Below, in pieces: positions 16,964-25,231 of a DNA stretch of 50,196 bases. The position numbers were made by a program, and so were the translations under genes. The DNA is from WGAL01 sp964570865 (lineage in GTDB: Bacteria > Bacteroidota > Ignavibacteria > Ignavibacteriales > Melioribacteraceae): assembly GCA_964570865.1 (NCBI GenBank), contig CAZMZM010000012.1:1-50196 (forward strand). The letters are read 5' to 3'. Numbering within the stretch: the stretch's first letter is position 1; each line of letters opens with the position of its first letter. The notes under the pieces were generated by a model. That model ran no database searches, was not told the origin of the DNA, and saw only the letters and a list, made by a program, of their open reading frames with translations.

Positions 16964-17704
16964 TTACCTCTCGGATAAGTAAGTTTTAGTGAAAATATAT
17001 TTTTCCAGTCGCCTGTTAAAAAAGCCGGAGATAACAATCAACAGAAAAAAATAAAAAACCGTTTTTGCTTGTGAAAAGAAAAACGAAACAATAAACAAAA
17101 GAGTAATTGCACTGAAAATTATTTTTGCGCTTGTATTAATGTATTTGATTTTTGCCATCGAAAAATACTTTATGTTGCTAACCATCAAAACACTTACAAT
17201 TAACATAAGGATAAGTGCAATTAAATCTTCGGGAGGAGTAAGTGAAGTTAGCGGCTTAGTATAAATTAAGTATGAAGCTATCGTTAGAGCAGCCACAGGA
17301 ATCGGCAATCCGCTAAAATCCGGTTTATCTTCAATTGTGTCCAATTGAGAATTAAATCGTGCTAACCGAAATGCGCCGAAAAGAAGGTAAATTGAACTTA
17401 CGACAATTCCCCAAATCCCATATTCGTTAAGGAATGAAAAATATATCAGTACTGCAGGCGCAACTCCAAAACTTACAATATCTGCAATGGAATCAAGTTC
17501 AACTCCAAACCGGCTGCTGGTTTTAAATAGCCTGGCAACAAATCCGTCGAACCCGTCAAAGAAAACTGCGATAAAAATAAAAATTGAGGCAACGGTAAAG
17601 TCTGATTTTGTCGCAAAAATTATCGAAAAAAATCCGCTTAGAAGATTAAACGCCGTAAACGAATTGGGAATTATTGCTTTTGAAGGACTAAATCTATTTT
17701 TCAT
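16964..17704 (-). CDS. pssA: CDP-diacylglycerol-serine O-phosphatidyltransferase
   Basis: PssA makes phosphatidylserine from CDP-diacylglycerol and serine in the membrane. The CDP-alcohol phosphotransferase motif is complete between Asp50 and Asp75 (DGFDGFVAR ... GVELDSIAD), and the following IVSFGVAPA is typical of the PssA branch. About seven hydrophobic segments are present in 246 residues. It overlaps psd upstream by 11 bases. The product is the substrate of Psd, so the pair makes phosphatidylethanolamine. Confidence 0.94.
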   Translation of the reverse strand: MKNRFSPSKAIIPNSFTAFNLLSGFFSIIFATKSDFTVASIFIFIAVFFDGFDGFVARLFKTSSRFGVELDSIADIVSFGVAPAVLIYFSFLNEYGIWGIVVSSIYLLFGAFRLARFNSQLDTIEDKPDFSGLPIPVAALTIASYLIYTKPLTSLTPPEDLIALILMLIVSVLMVSNIKYFSMAKIKYINTSAKIIFSAITLLFIVSFFFSQAKTVFYFFLLIVISGFFNRRLEKYIFTKTYLSER

Positions 17705-18353
17705 CTTTTATCTTATATAATATTGTTTTTCCTGCTGTAACGTGTTGACCAACTTTAACTTGCGGTTCCCATTTATCTTTTGGAACAATAATATCACTTC
17801 TGCTTCCGAATTTTATCATGCCGAAACGTTTGCCTGCAATTACTTTGTCATTTAGTTTTAACGTCGAAATTATTCGCCTTGCAAAAACTCCGGAAACTTG
17901 TGTAAAGAACACAGGCCCGTACTTTGACAAGATTCCAATCTCATTGCGCTCGTTTTCTTTATCGGCTTTATCATTGTAAGCAGTTAAAAATTTGCCGTGG
18001 ACATAATTCAAAAACTTAACTTCTCCGTCAATCGGAATACGATTGACATGAACATCAAAAGGGGACATGAAAACGGAAATTTGAATTGCATTATCGCTTA
18101 CAAATTCGTTTGAGGCAACATCTTTTATCAGCAGAATTTTTCCGTCTGCCGGCGAAATAATTGCATCTTTTACCGAAGGAGTTTTTCTCTCGGGGTCTCT
18201 GAAAAAGAAAAGGGTGAAGAGTAAGAAACCTCCTGATAAAATAATTATTAAATATTTCAGCCAATCCTGTTTAATAAATAAAGAGAGGGCAATTATCAAA
18301 AATGATAATATGGTTATGTATAATAAAGTTGAATATCCGTATTTTGTAAACAT
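17694..18353 (-). CDS. psd: phosphatidylserine decarboxylase (short, PSD-A type)
   Basis: Psd converts phosphatidylserine to phosphatidylethanolamine using a self-made pyruvoyl group. The 219-residue form shows two hydrophobic N-terminal segments (about 10-50), SPADGKI (67-73), FMSPFDVHVNR (95-105) and the self-cleavage site in KFGSRS, with cleavage expected between Gly183 and Ser184. It is the first gene of the psd-pssA-purS-purQ unit and is divergent from ybaB; the 108 bases between them must hold both promoters. Confidence 0.94.
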   Translation of the reverse strand: MFTKYGYSTLLYITILSFLIIALSLFIKQDWLKYLIIILSGGFLLFTLFFFRDPERKTPSVKDAIISPADGKILLIKDVASNEFVSDNAIQISVFMSPFDVHVNRIPIDGEVKFLNYVHGKFLTAYNDKADKENERNEIGILSKYGPVFFTQVSGVFARRIISTLKLNDKVIAGKRFGMIKFGSRSDIIVPKDKWEPQVKVGQHVTAGKTILYKIKDEK

Positions 18354-18461
18354 ATTTGTTTTATCTTGTGAATATTAAATTTAAATAAATTATATTTTAA
18401 AATTGAAGACAAAAAATATTAAAATTAATTTCCAAATCATAGAAGAAAATTAGGAGGAAAG

Positions 18462-18791
18462 ATGTTAAAAGGCGGAATGCAAGGAATGATGAAACAGGTT
18501 CAGAAATTACAAGCTGAAATGGAAAAGAAGCAAGCGGAATTAAGAAATAAAGTAGTTTCGGAAGAAAGTGGCGGCGGAATGGTAAAAGCAACCGTTAACG
18601 GACAGAAAGAATTGGTAAATATTGAAATAAATGAAGAAGTGATTTCAGTTGAAGATAAAGAAATGTTGGAAGACTTAGTGGTTGCCGCAGTGAATAAAGC
18701 AATCGAATCTGCCGGAAAAATGGCTGAAGATGAGATGTCGCAGTTGACAAAAGGTATGATTCCTCCCGGAATGAATATACCCGGATTATAA
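18462..18791 (+). CDS. ybaB: YbaB/EbfC nucleoid-associated protein
   Basis: This small (109 residues) DNA-binding protein has the family pattern: a helical N-terminus with MMKQVQKLQAEMEKKQAEL, a central GGGMVKATVNGQ strand region and a C-terminal helix ending in a GMIPPGMNIPGL tail. YbaB dimers bind DNA and affect nucleoid organisation. A strong AGGAGG-like site lies upstream. It ends two bases before recR, the usual ybaB-recR pairing, and opens the long recR-exopolysaccharide run. Confidence 0.92.
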   Translation: MLKGGMQGMMKQVQKLQAEMEKKQAELRNKVVSEESGGGMVKATVNGQKELVNIEINEEVISVEDKEMLEDLVVAAVNKAIESAGKMAEDEMSQLTKGMIPPGMNIPGL

Positions 18792-18792
18792 A

Positions 18793-19389
18793 ATGCAGAT
18801 AGCCGAGCCTTTACAAATTGCTATAGATGAGTTGAGCAAGCTGCCGTCGATTGGGAAAAAATCGGCACAGCGGCTTGCACTTTATCTGCTTAACCGCGAT
18901 GAAGAGCAGGTTAACAGATTAGCGGAATCGTTGATAAATCTTAAACGCGATTTACGTTTCTGTAAGCGATGTTATAACATTTCGGAAGGGGAATATTGTG
19001 AAATCTGCATGAACCCAAAACGGGATCAATCAATTATTTGTGTTGTCGAAAGCGTAAATGACGTTATGTCGATTGAAAAAACAAATGAGTTTAACGGATT
19101 GTACCATGTTTTGGGAGGTGTGTTAAATCCGCTTGCCGGAATAAATGTGGAAGACCTGAAAATAAAGGAGTTACTGCGCCGTCTCCAAACTGAGGATGTA
19201 AAAGAAATATTTTTGGCTCTAAATCCTGACACGGAAGGTGAGACAACGGCGCTTTATTTGGCAAGATTATTAAAACCGATTGATGTGAAAATTACAAGAA
19301 TCCCTACGGGATTGCCTGTTGGCGGAGATTTGGAATTTGCCGACGAAGCAACTGTCGGGCGTGCAATATTATCAAGGGTTACACTCTAA
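18793..19389 (+). CDS. recR: recombination mediator RecR
   Basis: RecR works with RecO and RecF to load RecA on gapped DNA. The 198-residue protein has the helix-hairpin-helix region LPSIGKKSAQRLA (17-29), a C4 zinc finger with Cys57, Cys60, Cys69 and Cys72, and a TOPRIM domain from about residue 80 (ICVVESVND, GGVLNPLAGI). Its TAA stop overlaps the ATG of the following lipoprotein gene (TAATG), so translation is likely coupled to an envelope protein, which is unusual. Confidence 0.95.
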   Translation: MQIAEPLQIAIDELSKLPSIGKKSAQRLALYLLNRDEEQVNRLAESLINLKRDLRFCKRCYNISEGEYCEICMNPKRDQSIICVVESVNDVMSIEKTNEFNGLYHVLGGVLNPLAGINVEDLKIKELLRRLQTEDVKEIFLALNPDTEGETTALYLARLLKPIDVKITRIPTGLPVGGDLEFADEATVGRAILSRVTL

Positions 19390-19973
19390 TGAAATTACAC
19401 AGAGTAAAATATTTCCTTTTGATTTTTTTATTTCTGTTTACCGCTTGTGATTTATTAAGTACGAGACAAGCGGAAACGCCGAATGCATCAAGGGATAATT
19501 TTTTGCCTGCAACTTCCCCTGAAATTTTGTTCAGTAATTTAACAAATTCCTTTAAAGATAAAGTAGTGGAAAATTACATCGCGTGTTTTTCCGATCCCGC
19601 TTACACTGATAAACAATTTAATTTTGTTCCTACTTCAAGTGCATCGGTTATTTATGCGGCGTTCAGCAACTGGGATTTATCTTCCGAACAGGGTTACTTT
19701 TCAAATCTTGTTAACACATTGCCGGAAACCACTCCGATAATATTAAGCTTATCTCAACTGGGAAGCACTCAGTACTCCGATAGCGCTGTTTATGATTTTT
19801 CCTATGTATTAAATACAAATTTTTCATCTGAAAATATTTCTTCTACTTATCAAGGAAATCTAAAATTCACAGTCGTTCTCGATAACAGACAGCAATGGGT
19901 AATTTCCGGATGGATTGATTTTGAAAAAAACGGTTCTCCAAGTTGGAGCGAATTGAAGGGGAGGATGTATTAA
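19389..19973 (+). CDS. predicted lipoprotein, NTF2-like pattern (first of a tandem pair)
   Basis: The 194-residue protein has a lipoprotein signal peptide with the lipobox ending in FTAC (Cys20). The rest has no clear catalytic motif. Its layout (Phe-rich helix with FSNLTNSFKDK, a YIACFSD segment, tryptophan-containing middle, and C-terminal strands ending WVISGWIDFEK) resembles NTF2/SnoaL-like folds and matches the order of elements in the next gene, suggesting tandem paralogues. It starts on the recR stop codon. The function is unknown; envelope location is supported by the signal. Confidence 0.75.
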   Translation: MKLHRVKYFLLIFLFLFTACDLLSTRQAETPNASRDNFLPATSPEILFSNLTNSFKDKVVENYIACFSDPAYTDKQFNFVPTSSASVIYAAFSNWDLSSEQGYFSNLVNTLPETTPIILSLSQLGSTQYSDSAVYDFSYVLNTNFSSENISSTYQGNLKFTVVLDNRQQWVISGWIDFEKNGSPSWSELKGRMY

Positions 19974-19989
19974 GCCCTTTTTAATTATA

Positions 19990-20466
19990 GTGTTTATTTC
20001 TGTACTGGCTTTTTACGGTTGTAATCCTTTTGCCCCCAAGTACGATGAAAACTTATCGAACCGTTCATCATTAATTTCGGATCAGAAGAATGTTGAAGGA
20101 GTTTTTACTAACTTCAGGTATGCTTACACGTTTCAAGATACTTCAATTTACGGCAAACTGTTAAGTCCGAATTTTATTTTCACTTATCGCGATTATGATA
20201 ATGGTGTGGATGTATCCTGGAATCGTGATGAAGAGATGAGAGTAACAAACGGACTTTTCCACAGCAGTGAAAATTTGGATTTAATTTGGAATAAAATCAT
20301 TTCTATTTCCGACGATTCAACAAATATTGTCAGAAGTTTTAATTTAACAGTTACATTTAATCCTACTGATATTATTTTCGTTGACGGGCGTGTAAACTTC
20401 CAGCTCGAAAAAAACAAATCGGGAAAATGGGTTTTAACCAACTGGGTTGACGAATCAAATTATTAA
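19990..20466 (+). CDS. predicted lipoprotein, NTF2-like pattern (second of the pair)
   Basis: About 158 residues are encoded from the GTG at 19990, with a lipobox-like FYGC. From that start the signal peptide would be too short and lack a positive charge. An in-frame ATT at 19969 sits four bases after a strong AAGGGGAGG (19956-19964) and would give a normal signal (Met-Lys-Pro then hydrophobic residues to Cys18), so an ATT start is quite possible. I list the GTG as the conventional choice. The C-terminus (GRVNFQLEKNKSGKWVLTNWVDE) parallels the end of the preceding lipoprotein. It ends three bases before ftsX. The function is unknown. Confidence 0.7.
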   Translation: MFISVLAFYGCNPFAPKYDENLSNRSSLISDQKNVEGVFTNFRYAYTFQDTSIYGKLLSPNFIFTYRDYDNGVDVSWNRDEEMRVTNGLFHSSENLDLIWNKIISISDDSTNIVRSFNLTVTFNPTDIIFVDGRVNFQLEKNKSGKWVLTNWVDESNY

Positions 20467-20469
20467 AAA

Positions 20470-21309
20470 ATGAAATTACTAATAAAAGAAACTTACCGGA
20501 TAATAAAGAGTAATTTATCATCATCATTCATGGTACTGATATTAAACGGTTTTATGGTTTTACTCGCTTACTCCATATTAATTTACGGATTAAATTTCAA
20601 TCTAATTAAAAATAAAATTGACAGTAAGTTTCAAGCGAAAATATTTTTGTCCGATTCAGCAAGCGCAAAGGAAATAAAATCTCTTTCTTCCGAGATGAGA
20701 AAAGAAAAGATTGTTAAGTCGGTAAGTTTTATTTCTTCGGCCGAAGCACAAAAAATTTTTGCTACAAGATTTCATAATATCGACAATAAAATTGTCAGGC
20801 AACTTTCGCTTCCCCCATCTTTTGACATTACTTTTAATGATGATACCGGTTACGGTGAAATATCAAGTTTCTTAAGTAATATAGGAAAACAGAAACTTGT
20901 TGATACAGTCGTGTTTCCCCATAAAATAATTTATGCTTTGGCAAGGTACTTTACGTTTCTGATGATTCTATTTTTAATAATATTCATTTTAGTTTCAATC
21001 GGGATTATTTTTATTATTAAACATCTCTTTGCCAAAGTGTTAGAAAATGATAGCGAAAAAATAAAAATAAAACATTTGATTGGTGCAAAGCGATCAACAA
21101 TTGTGTCTCCTTATTATTTTGCCTCCTTCTTGTTGTGTTTTATATCAACTTTATTTACGCTTTTTTTGTTAAATTTTGTCGTTTCGGAAATTTTTATATT
21201 TTTTAACTTAAAAATGTTGGAAAATAAAATAGTTTTTTCTAATATTATCATCTTGTTTTTGAGTTTATATGTGGGGTATCTTGTTGCTCCTAAAAATCTA
21301 CACTTATAA
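20470..21309 (+). CDS. ftsX: FtsX-like permease
   Basis: The 279-residue protein has the FtsX layout: a first membrane span at about 20-42, a periplasmic domain of roughly 115 residues (about 45-155), then three further spans at about 160-185, 216-240 and 255-274. The cytoplasmic link contains KIKHLIGAKRSTI, where the LIGA motif is typical of FtsX. FtsEX controls peptidoglycan hydrolases at division. No ftsE is nearby, so the ATPase must come from elsewhere. The two preceding lipoproteins could be functional partners, but this is only suggested by position. Confidence 0.85.
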   Translation: MKLLIKETYRIIKSNLSSSFMVLILNGFMVLLAYSILIYGLNFNLIKNKIDSKFQAKIFLSDSASAKEIKSLSSEMRKEKIVKSVSFISSAEAQKIFATRFHNIDNKIVRQLSLPPSFDITFNDDTGYGEISSFLSNIGKQKLVDTVVFPHKIIYALARYFTFLMILFLIIFILVSIGIIFIIKHLFAKVLENDSEKIKIKHLIGAKRSTIVSPYYFASFLLCFISTLFTLFLLNFVVSEIFIFFNLKMLENKIVFSNIIILFLSLYVGYLVAPKNLHL

Positions 21310-21324
21310 TTTATTGAGGAATTT

Positions 21325-21831
21325 ATGAAAAAAAGTTTTCTTATTCTTTTTCTGCTTGCCTTTACTACAATGGCATGGGGGCAAAATAAGAACTACGAAA
21401 TTGGGACAATGAATCCACAAATTCAACAAAGAACTGGCGGCTATTACGATTACTCCGATCCTACCGACGTTAATATTAAAGTTTCTGTTTGGGGATTTGT
21501 ACGGTATCCGGGGAGATACGTAGTTCCGATTTACACTAATGTTTTAGATTTGCTCTCTTACGCAGGAGGTCCTTCGGATGATGCACATTTGGATGATTTA
21601 AGATTATATCGTGTTAATCCGGATTCAACGCAGGAATTATTGAAATTTGACATTAACGATATTTGGTGGGGTGAAAAGCTTGAATCCGATACATTGAAAA
21701 TTCCACAACTTAAAGCAGGGGATATTTTATCGATTCCCGGAAGTCAAAAATACTACCTAAGAGATTGGCTTTCCATGGTACTTTCAATTTTCTCGGCATT
21801 AACTTCATTAGCAATTTTACTAACTAGATAG
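21325..21831 (+). CDS. exported SLBB-domain protein, polysaccharide export related
   Basis: The 168-residue protein starts with a signal peptide (1-20, ending AWGQ). One SLBB domain follows (about 50-135, with VSVWGFVRYPGRYVVP and DLLSYAGGP), then a C-terminal hydrophobic anchor (about 147-167). SLBB domains occur in Wza-type outer-membrane polysaccharide exporters, but the poly-export domain of Wza is absent here. It precedes the Wzc-like kinase by 13 bases, so it probably helps that export system. A GAGGA ribosome binding site lies upstream of the ATG. Confidence 0.82.
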   Translation: MKKSFLILFLLAFTTMAWGQNKNYEIGTMNPQIQQRTGGYYDYSDPTDVNIKVSVWGFVRYPGRYVVPIYTNVLDLLSYAGGPSDDAHLDDLRLYRVNPDSTQELLKFDINDIWWGEKLESDTLKIPQLKAGDILSIPGSQKYYLRDWLSMVLSIFSALTSLAILLTR

Positions 21832-21844
21832 GGATAGGTTAAAA

Positions 21845-24082
21845 GTGGGAAATTACGATCCAAGACAATTTGAAGAAGAAGGAACTTCCTTACGCGAATA
21901 TATAAATCTTTTAATACAATACATAGTTCCGATTACATTAATTACGTTTGCCGGACTTGCAGTGGCAATAGTTTATGCATTAACTGCGCGGGACATTTAT
22001 CAATCGACTACTTCATTGAAAATTCAAAAACCTTCGGGAAATATTCTTGATGCTCCATTGCTGCCTGAGTTTTCCGATTTTGGAAGTGATAGATTTATTG
22101 CAAATGAAATTGAGGTGTTAAAAAGTTATACTGTACGAGAAAGAGTAGCCAAAGATTTATTGGCAAAATATAAACAGATTAATGTCCCGGATAGTTTTTA
22201 TTTAATTTTAGATAAAGACTTTAATGGATCTTCAATTCCTAAAACATTATCAATTCATGATATTGCTTCAAGTATATTAAAAAGTAAAGTATCGATTGAA
22301 CAAAAACGAGGGTTAGATATTGCTGAAATTACAGTTGAATCTCCTTCTGCTTTTGAGGCTACTTTAATTGCAAATTTATATGCTAAAGCTTATAAAGAAA
22401 TTAATTTATCTTACAACCGGGAGCAGTTGGTTACAGTTCGAACATTTTTGGAAAAGCAACGTGAAGTTATGAAAAAAGAACTCCTTTCGTCTGAAAATAA
22501 ATTGCAGGATTATCAGGAGAAAGAAGGGATTATTGTACTTTCTGAACAAGCAACAGCATTAATTCAGCAAATTACAGATATTCAAACGAAGCTTAATGAA
22601 GCCCAGATGAATAAAATAATTGCAAAGAAAAGTATTGACGCCTTATCTAAGCAGTTAGCTCAGCAGAATCCCAAATTGAAAGCTTATCTAGAGAATTTTG
22701 CTACGGAGGCTTATTTGCAATCTCTTCAAGAGCAAATTGCAAAACTGGAAGTTCAACGGGATGTAGCTGTATCCAATAATAAAAATGCTAAAAATCTTCC
22801 CTTAATTGTTGCAGATTTTGATAAACGAATTATAGATCTTAAAGCGAAGCTTAATTCAAAAATTTCGCTTTACAAAGAAAGTATTTTTGCTTCAAGTCCT
22901 GAAGAAATAAAAGCTTTAACACAACAATTATTGGATCAGGAAATTGCATATCAAGGGTATGTTGCATCGGAAAAAGAATTAACAAAATTGTATGATTCAT
23001 TTGATTCAAAATTTAATGAGCTTCCAAATCGTTCAATCGAACTTGCAAGGTTACAGCGTGAAAGAATGGCAAATGAAAAATTGTACTTGTTGATTGAAGA
23101 GAAGTATCAGGAGGCGTTAATTAATGAACAAGCAACTCCGGGAAATGTTCTAATTATTGACAAAGCCAGGTATCCTTTTAAACCTGCAAAGCCAAATAGA
23201 AAATTAATTGTTCTGATGGGATTAATATTAGGCGGTGGATTTGGTTTTGCTTATGCTTTTGTTCGTAATTATTTTGACAATACAGTTAAAACACCCGAAG
23301 ATATACAAAAGAAAAATATTAACGTGTTGGCTTGGGTGCCGGAAATTGAAGGGTTGGAAGAAGGAAATAAAGAATTTGAGTTTATTGTTGCTAAAAAACC
23401 GGATTCAATTCCCAGTGAAGCTTTTCGTTCTCTCAGAACAAGAATTAACTTTTCTAAAATGAAAGATTCCCCGATCCAAACAATTTTAATTACTTCTTCT
23501 GCTCCGCGTGAAGGTAAAACCACTGTTTCCGTTAATGTGGGCGGGACGTTTGCACTTTCCGGAAAGAAAACAGTTATTCTTGACCTTGACTTAAGAAAGC
23601 CAAGAGTCCATCATTTGTTTGAGGTACAAAAAACACCCGGTGTTACTGATTATTTATTTGGAGATGTCAGTTATGATAATCTTGTTAGAAAGAGCGAAAT
23701 AGAGAATTTATTTTTCATATCCGCAGGAACCATTCCTCCTAACCCTGCAGAAGTTTTAGGCTCAAAGCAAATGCAAGATTTCCTGCAAAAGTTAGATGAA
23801 GATTTTGATATGATAATAATTGATTCACCTCCGATAGTAGCGGTAACAGATTCCGAAATTTTATCAAAAATTGTTGATGCTACAATACTTGTTGTTTCTG
23901 CAAATATTACTGAAATAGATCTTATGGAAAAAGCAGCCGAGTTGTTATCAGCCGAAGGCGGTTCATTTATAGGAGTTCTCTTAAACCGGTTCAGCTACAG
24001 AAGCGGTTATGGATCATATTATAAGTACTATTATTATTATTCCAGACCCGATTTAAGGAATAAAACAAAAAAGAAATCTTAG
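21845..24082 (+). CDS. Wzc-like polysaccharide co-polymerase / tyrosine autokinase
   Basis: This 745-residue inner-membrane protein combines a Wzz domain with a BY-kinase. The first span is at about 27-47, a long periplasmic region with coiled coil (about 200-420) follows, and the second span is at about 452-472. The cytoplasmic kinase has the oligomerisation motif EAFRSLR (525-531), Walker A APREGKTT (553-560), Walker A' VILDLDLRK (577-585) and Walker B DMIIIDSPP (655-663). A tyrosine-rich tail carries nine tyrosines between 718 and 732, the expected autophosphorylation cluster. It controls polysaccharide chain export. The start is GTG. Confidence 0.93.
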   Translation: MGNYDPRQFEEEGTSLREYINLLIQYIVPITLITFAGLAVAIVYALTARDIYQSTTSLKIQKPSGNILDAPLLPEFSDFGSDRFIANEIEVLKSYTVRERVAKDLLAKYKQINVPDSFYLILDKDFNGSSIPKTLSIHDIASSILKSKVSIEQKRGLDIAEITVESPSAFEATLIANLYAKAYKEINLSYNREQLVTVRTFLEKQREVMKKELLSSENKLQDYQEKEGIIVLSEQATALIQQITDIQTKLNEAQMNKIIAKKSIDALSKQLAQQNPKLKAYLENFATEAYLQSLQEQIAKLEVQRDVAVSNNKNAKNLPLIVADFDKRIIDLKAKLNSKISLYKESIFASSPEEIKALTQQLLDQEIAYQGYVASEKELTKLYDSFDSKFNELPNRSIELARLQRERMANEKLYLLIEEKYQEALINEQATPGNVLIIDKARYPFKPAKPNRKLIVLMGLILGGGFGFAYAFVRNYFDNTVKTPEDIQKKNINVLAWVPEIEGLEEGNKEFEFIVAKKPDSIPSEAFRSLRTRINFSKMKDSPIQTILITSSAPREGKTTVSVNVGGTFALSGKKTVILDLDLRKPRVHHLFEVQKTPGVTDYLFGDVSYDNLVRKSEIENLFFISAGTIPPNPAEVLGSKQMQDFLQKLDEDFDMIIIDSPPIVAVTDSEILSKIVDATILVVSANITEIDLMEKAAELLSAEGGSFIGVLLNRFSYRSGYGSYYKYYYYYSRPDLRNKTKKKS

Positions 24083-24089
24083 GGATAAC

Positions 24090-25025
24090 ATGAAAAGAGC
24101 TGTTGTTACTGGAGGTGCCGGATTCTTGGGATCACATTTGTGTGATAAATTAATAGCAAATGAAATTGCCGTAGTTTGTATTGATAATCTCTTAACCGGA
24201 GATGTATCAAACATTGAGCATCTTTTCGGGAATGATAAATTTACTTTCATAAAACATGATGTAACTAATTTTATTCATGTTCCCGGCGATGTTGATTACG
24301 TACTTCATTTTGCCTCACCTGCAAGTCCAATAGATTATCTTCAACTACCGATTCAAACTCTTAAGGTAGGTTCGCTCGGAACACACAAGGCGCTAGGATT
24401 AGCAAAGGATAAAGGGGCTACATTTCTCGTAGCATCTACCTCTGAAGTTTACGGAGATCCCGATATTAACCCGCAGACTGAAGATTATTGGGGGAACGTT
24501 AATCCGATTGGACCTCGCGGAGTTTATGACGAGGCAAAGCGTTTCGGAGAGGCTATTACGATGGCTTACCACCGTTATCATGGTGTTGATACGCGTATTG
24601 TTCGTATTTTTAATACTTACGGACCTCGAATGCGATTAAATGACGGTAGAGCGCTTCCTGCGTTTGTCTCTCAAGCATTAAAAGGCGAGGATGTTACTGT
24701 TTTCGGTGACGGCTCACAAACAAGAAGTTTTTGCTATGTTGATGATTTGGTTGACGGAATTTTCAGATTGCTTATGTCGAATGAACATGACCCTGTAAAC
24801 ATTGGAAATCCGGATGAAATAACAATCGGGGAATTTGCCGAAGAAGTAATTGGACTTCTTAATTCCAAAAGTAAAATCGTTTATAAACCTCTTCCTGTTG
24901 ATGACCCGAAAGTTAGAAGACCCGATATTTCGAAAGCCAAGAAAGTATTAGGTTGGGAACCGAAAGTAAGCCGGAGGGAAGGACTTATTAAAACGCTTGA
25001 ATATTTTAAAGCGAAAGTTCAATAG
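24090..25025 (+). CDS. uxs: UDP-glucuronate decarboxylase (UDP-xylose synthase)-like
   Basis: The protein is a 311-residue extended SDR enzyme with the NAD-binding GGAGFLGSH (8-16), catalytic STSEVYGDP (116-124; Glu119) and the Tyr146/Lys150 pair in VYDEAKR. The stretch NPIGPRGVYDE and the FNTYGPRM and GDGSQTRSF segments are the ones that distinguish UDP-xylose synthases from dTDP-glucose dehydratases. It would convert UDP-glucuronate to UDP-xylose, a sugar donor for the exopolysaccharide handled by the upstream Wzc-like protein. It ends the recR-to-EPS run at the terminator at 25049-25080. Confidence 0.85.
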   Translation: MKRAVVTGGAGFLGSHLCDKLIANEIAVVCIDNLLTGDVSNIEHLFGNDKFTFIKHDVTNFIHVPGDVDYVLHFASPASPIDYLQLPIQTLKVGSLGTHKALGLAKDKGATFLVASTSEVYGDPDINPQTEDYWGNVNPIGPRGVYDEAKRFGEAITMAYHRYHGVDTRIVRIFNTYGPRMRLNDGRALPAFVSQALKGEDVTVFGDGSQTRSFCYVDDLVDGIFRLLMSNEHDPVNIGNPDEITIGEFAEEVIGLLNSKSKIVYKPLPVDDPKVRRPDISKAKKVLGWEPKVSRREGLIKTLEYFKAKVQ

Positions 25026-25048
25026 TTTCATTTGAAATTTTTTATACT

Positions 25049-25080
25049 AAAAAAGGGAGATTTTTCAATCTCCCTTTTTT
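25049..25080. terminator. bidirectional rho-independent terminator
   Basis: AAAAAAGGGAGAT and its complement ATCTCCCTTTTTT form a long stem around a six-base loop, giving a T run on either strand. It sits between the convergent UDP-xylose synthase gene (plus) and tRNA-Leu (minus) and can end transcription from both sides. Confidence 0.92.
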
Positions 25081-25083
25081 GTG

Positions 25084-25167
25084 TACCGAAGGCCGGACTC
25101 GAACCGGCACATCCTCGCGGATACATGATTTTGAGTCATGCGCGTCTACCAGTTCCGCCACTTCGGC
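25084..25167 (-). tRNA. tRNA-Leu, anticodon CAA
   Basis: An 84-base leucine tRNA on the minus strand, reading UUG codons. The acceptor arms GCCGAAG and CTTCGGT pair (one G-T pair at the first position). The anticodon arm is CATGA-CTCAAAA-TCATG with CAA at positions 34-36, the long variable arm is typical of class II tRNAs, and the T arm is GCCGG-TTCGAGT-CCGGC. The discriminator is A and the CCA end is not encoded. It lies 64 bases after glnS on the same strand, so it may be co-transcribed with gltX-glnS. Confidence 0.97.
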
Positions 25168-25231
25168 TCAAAAATCGAATTACTAAAGTAGTATTTTATC
25201 TAATTAAAATCAATTAAAACTAAATCGAGTA

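Noticed and set aside
25032..25217. Plus-strand open frame across the terminator and tRNA-Leu
   Set aside because: It runs through the hairpin and antisense to the whole tRNA, so it is not a gene.
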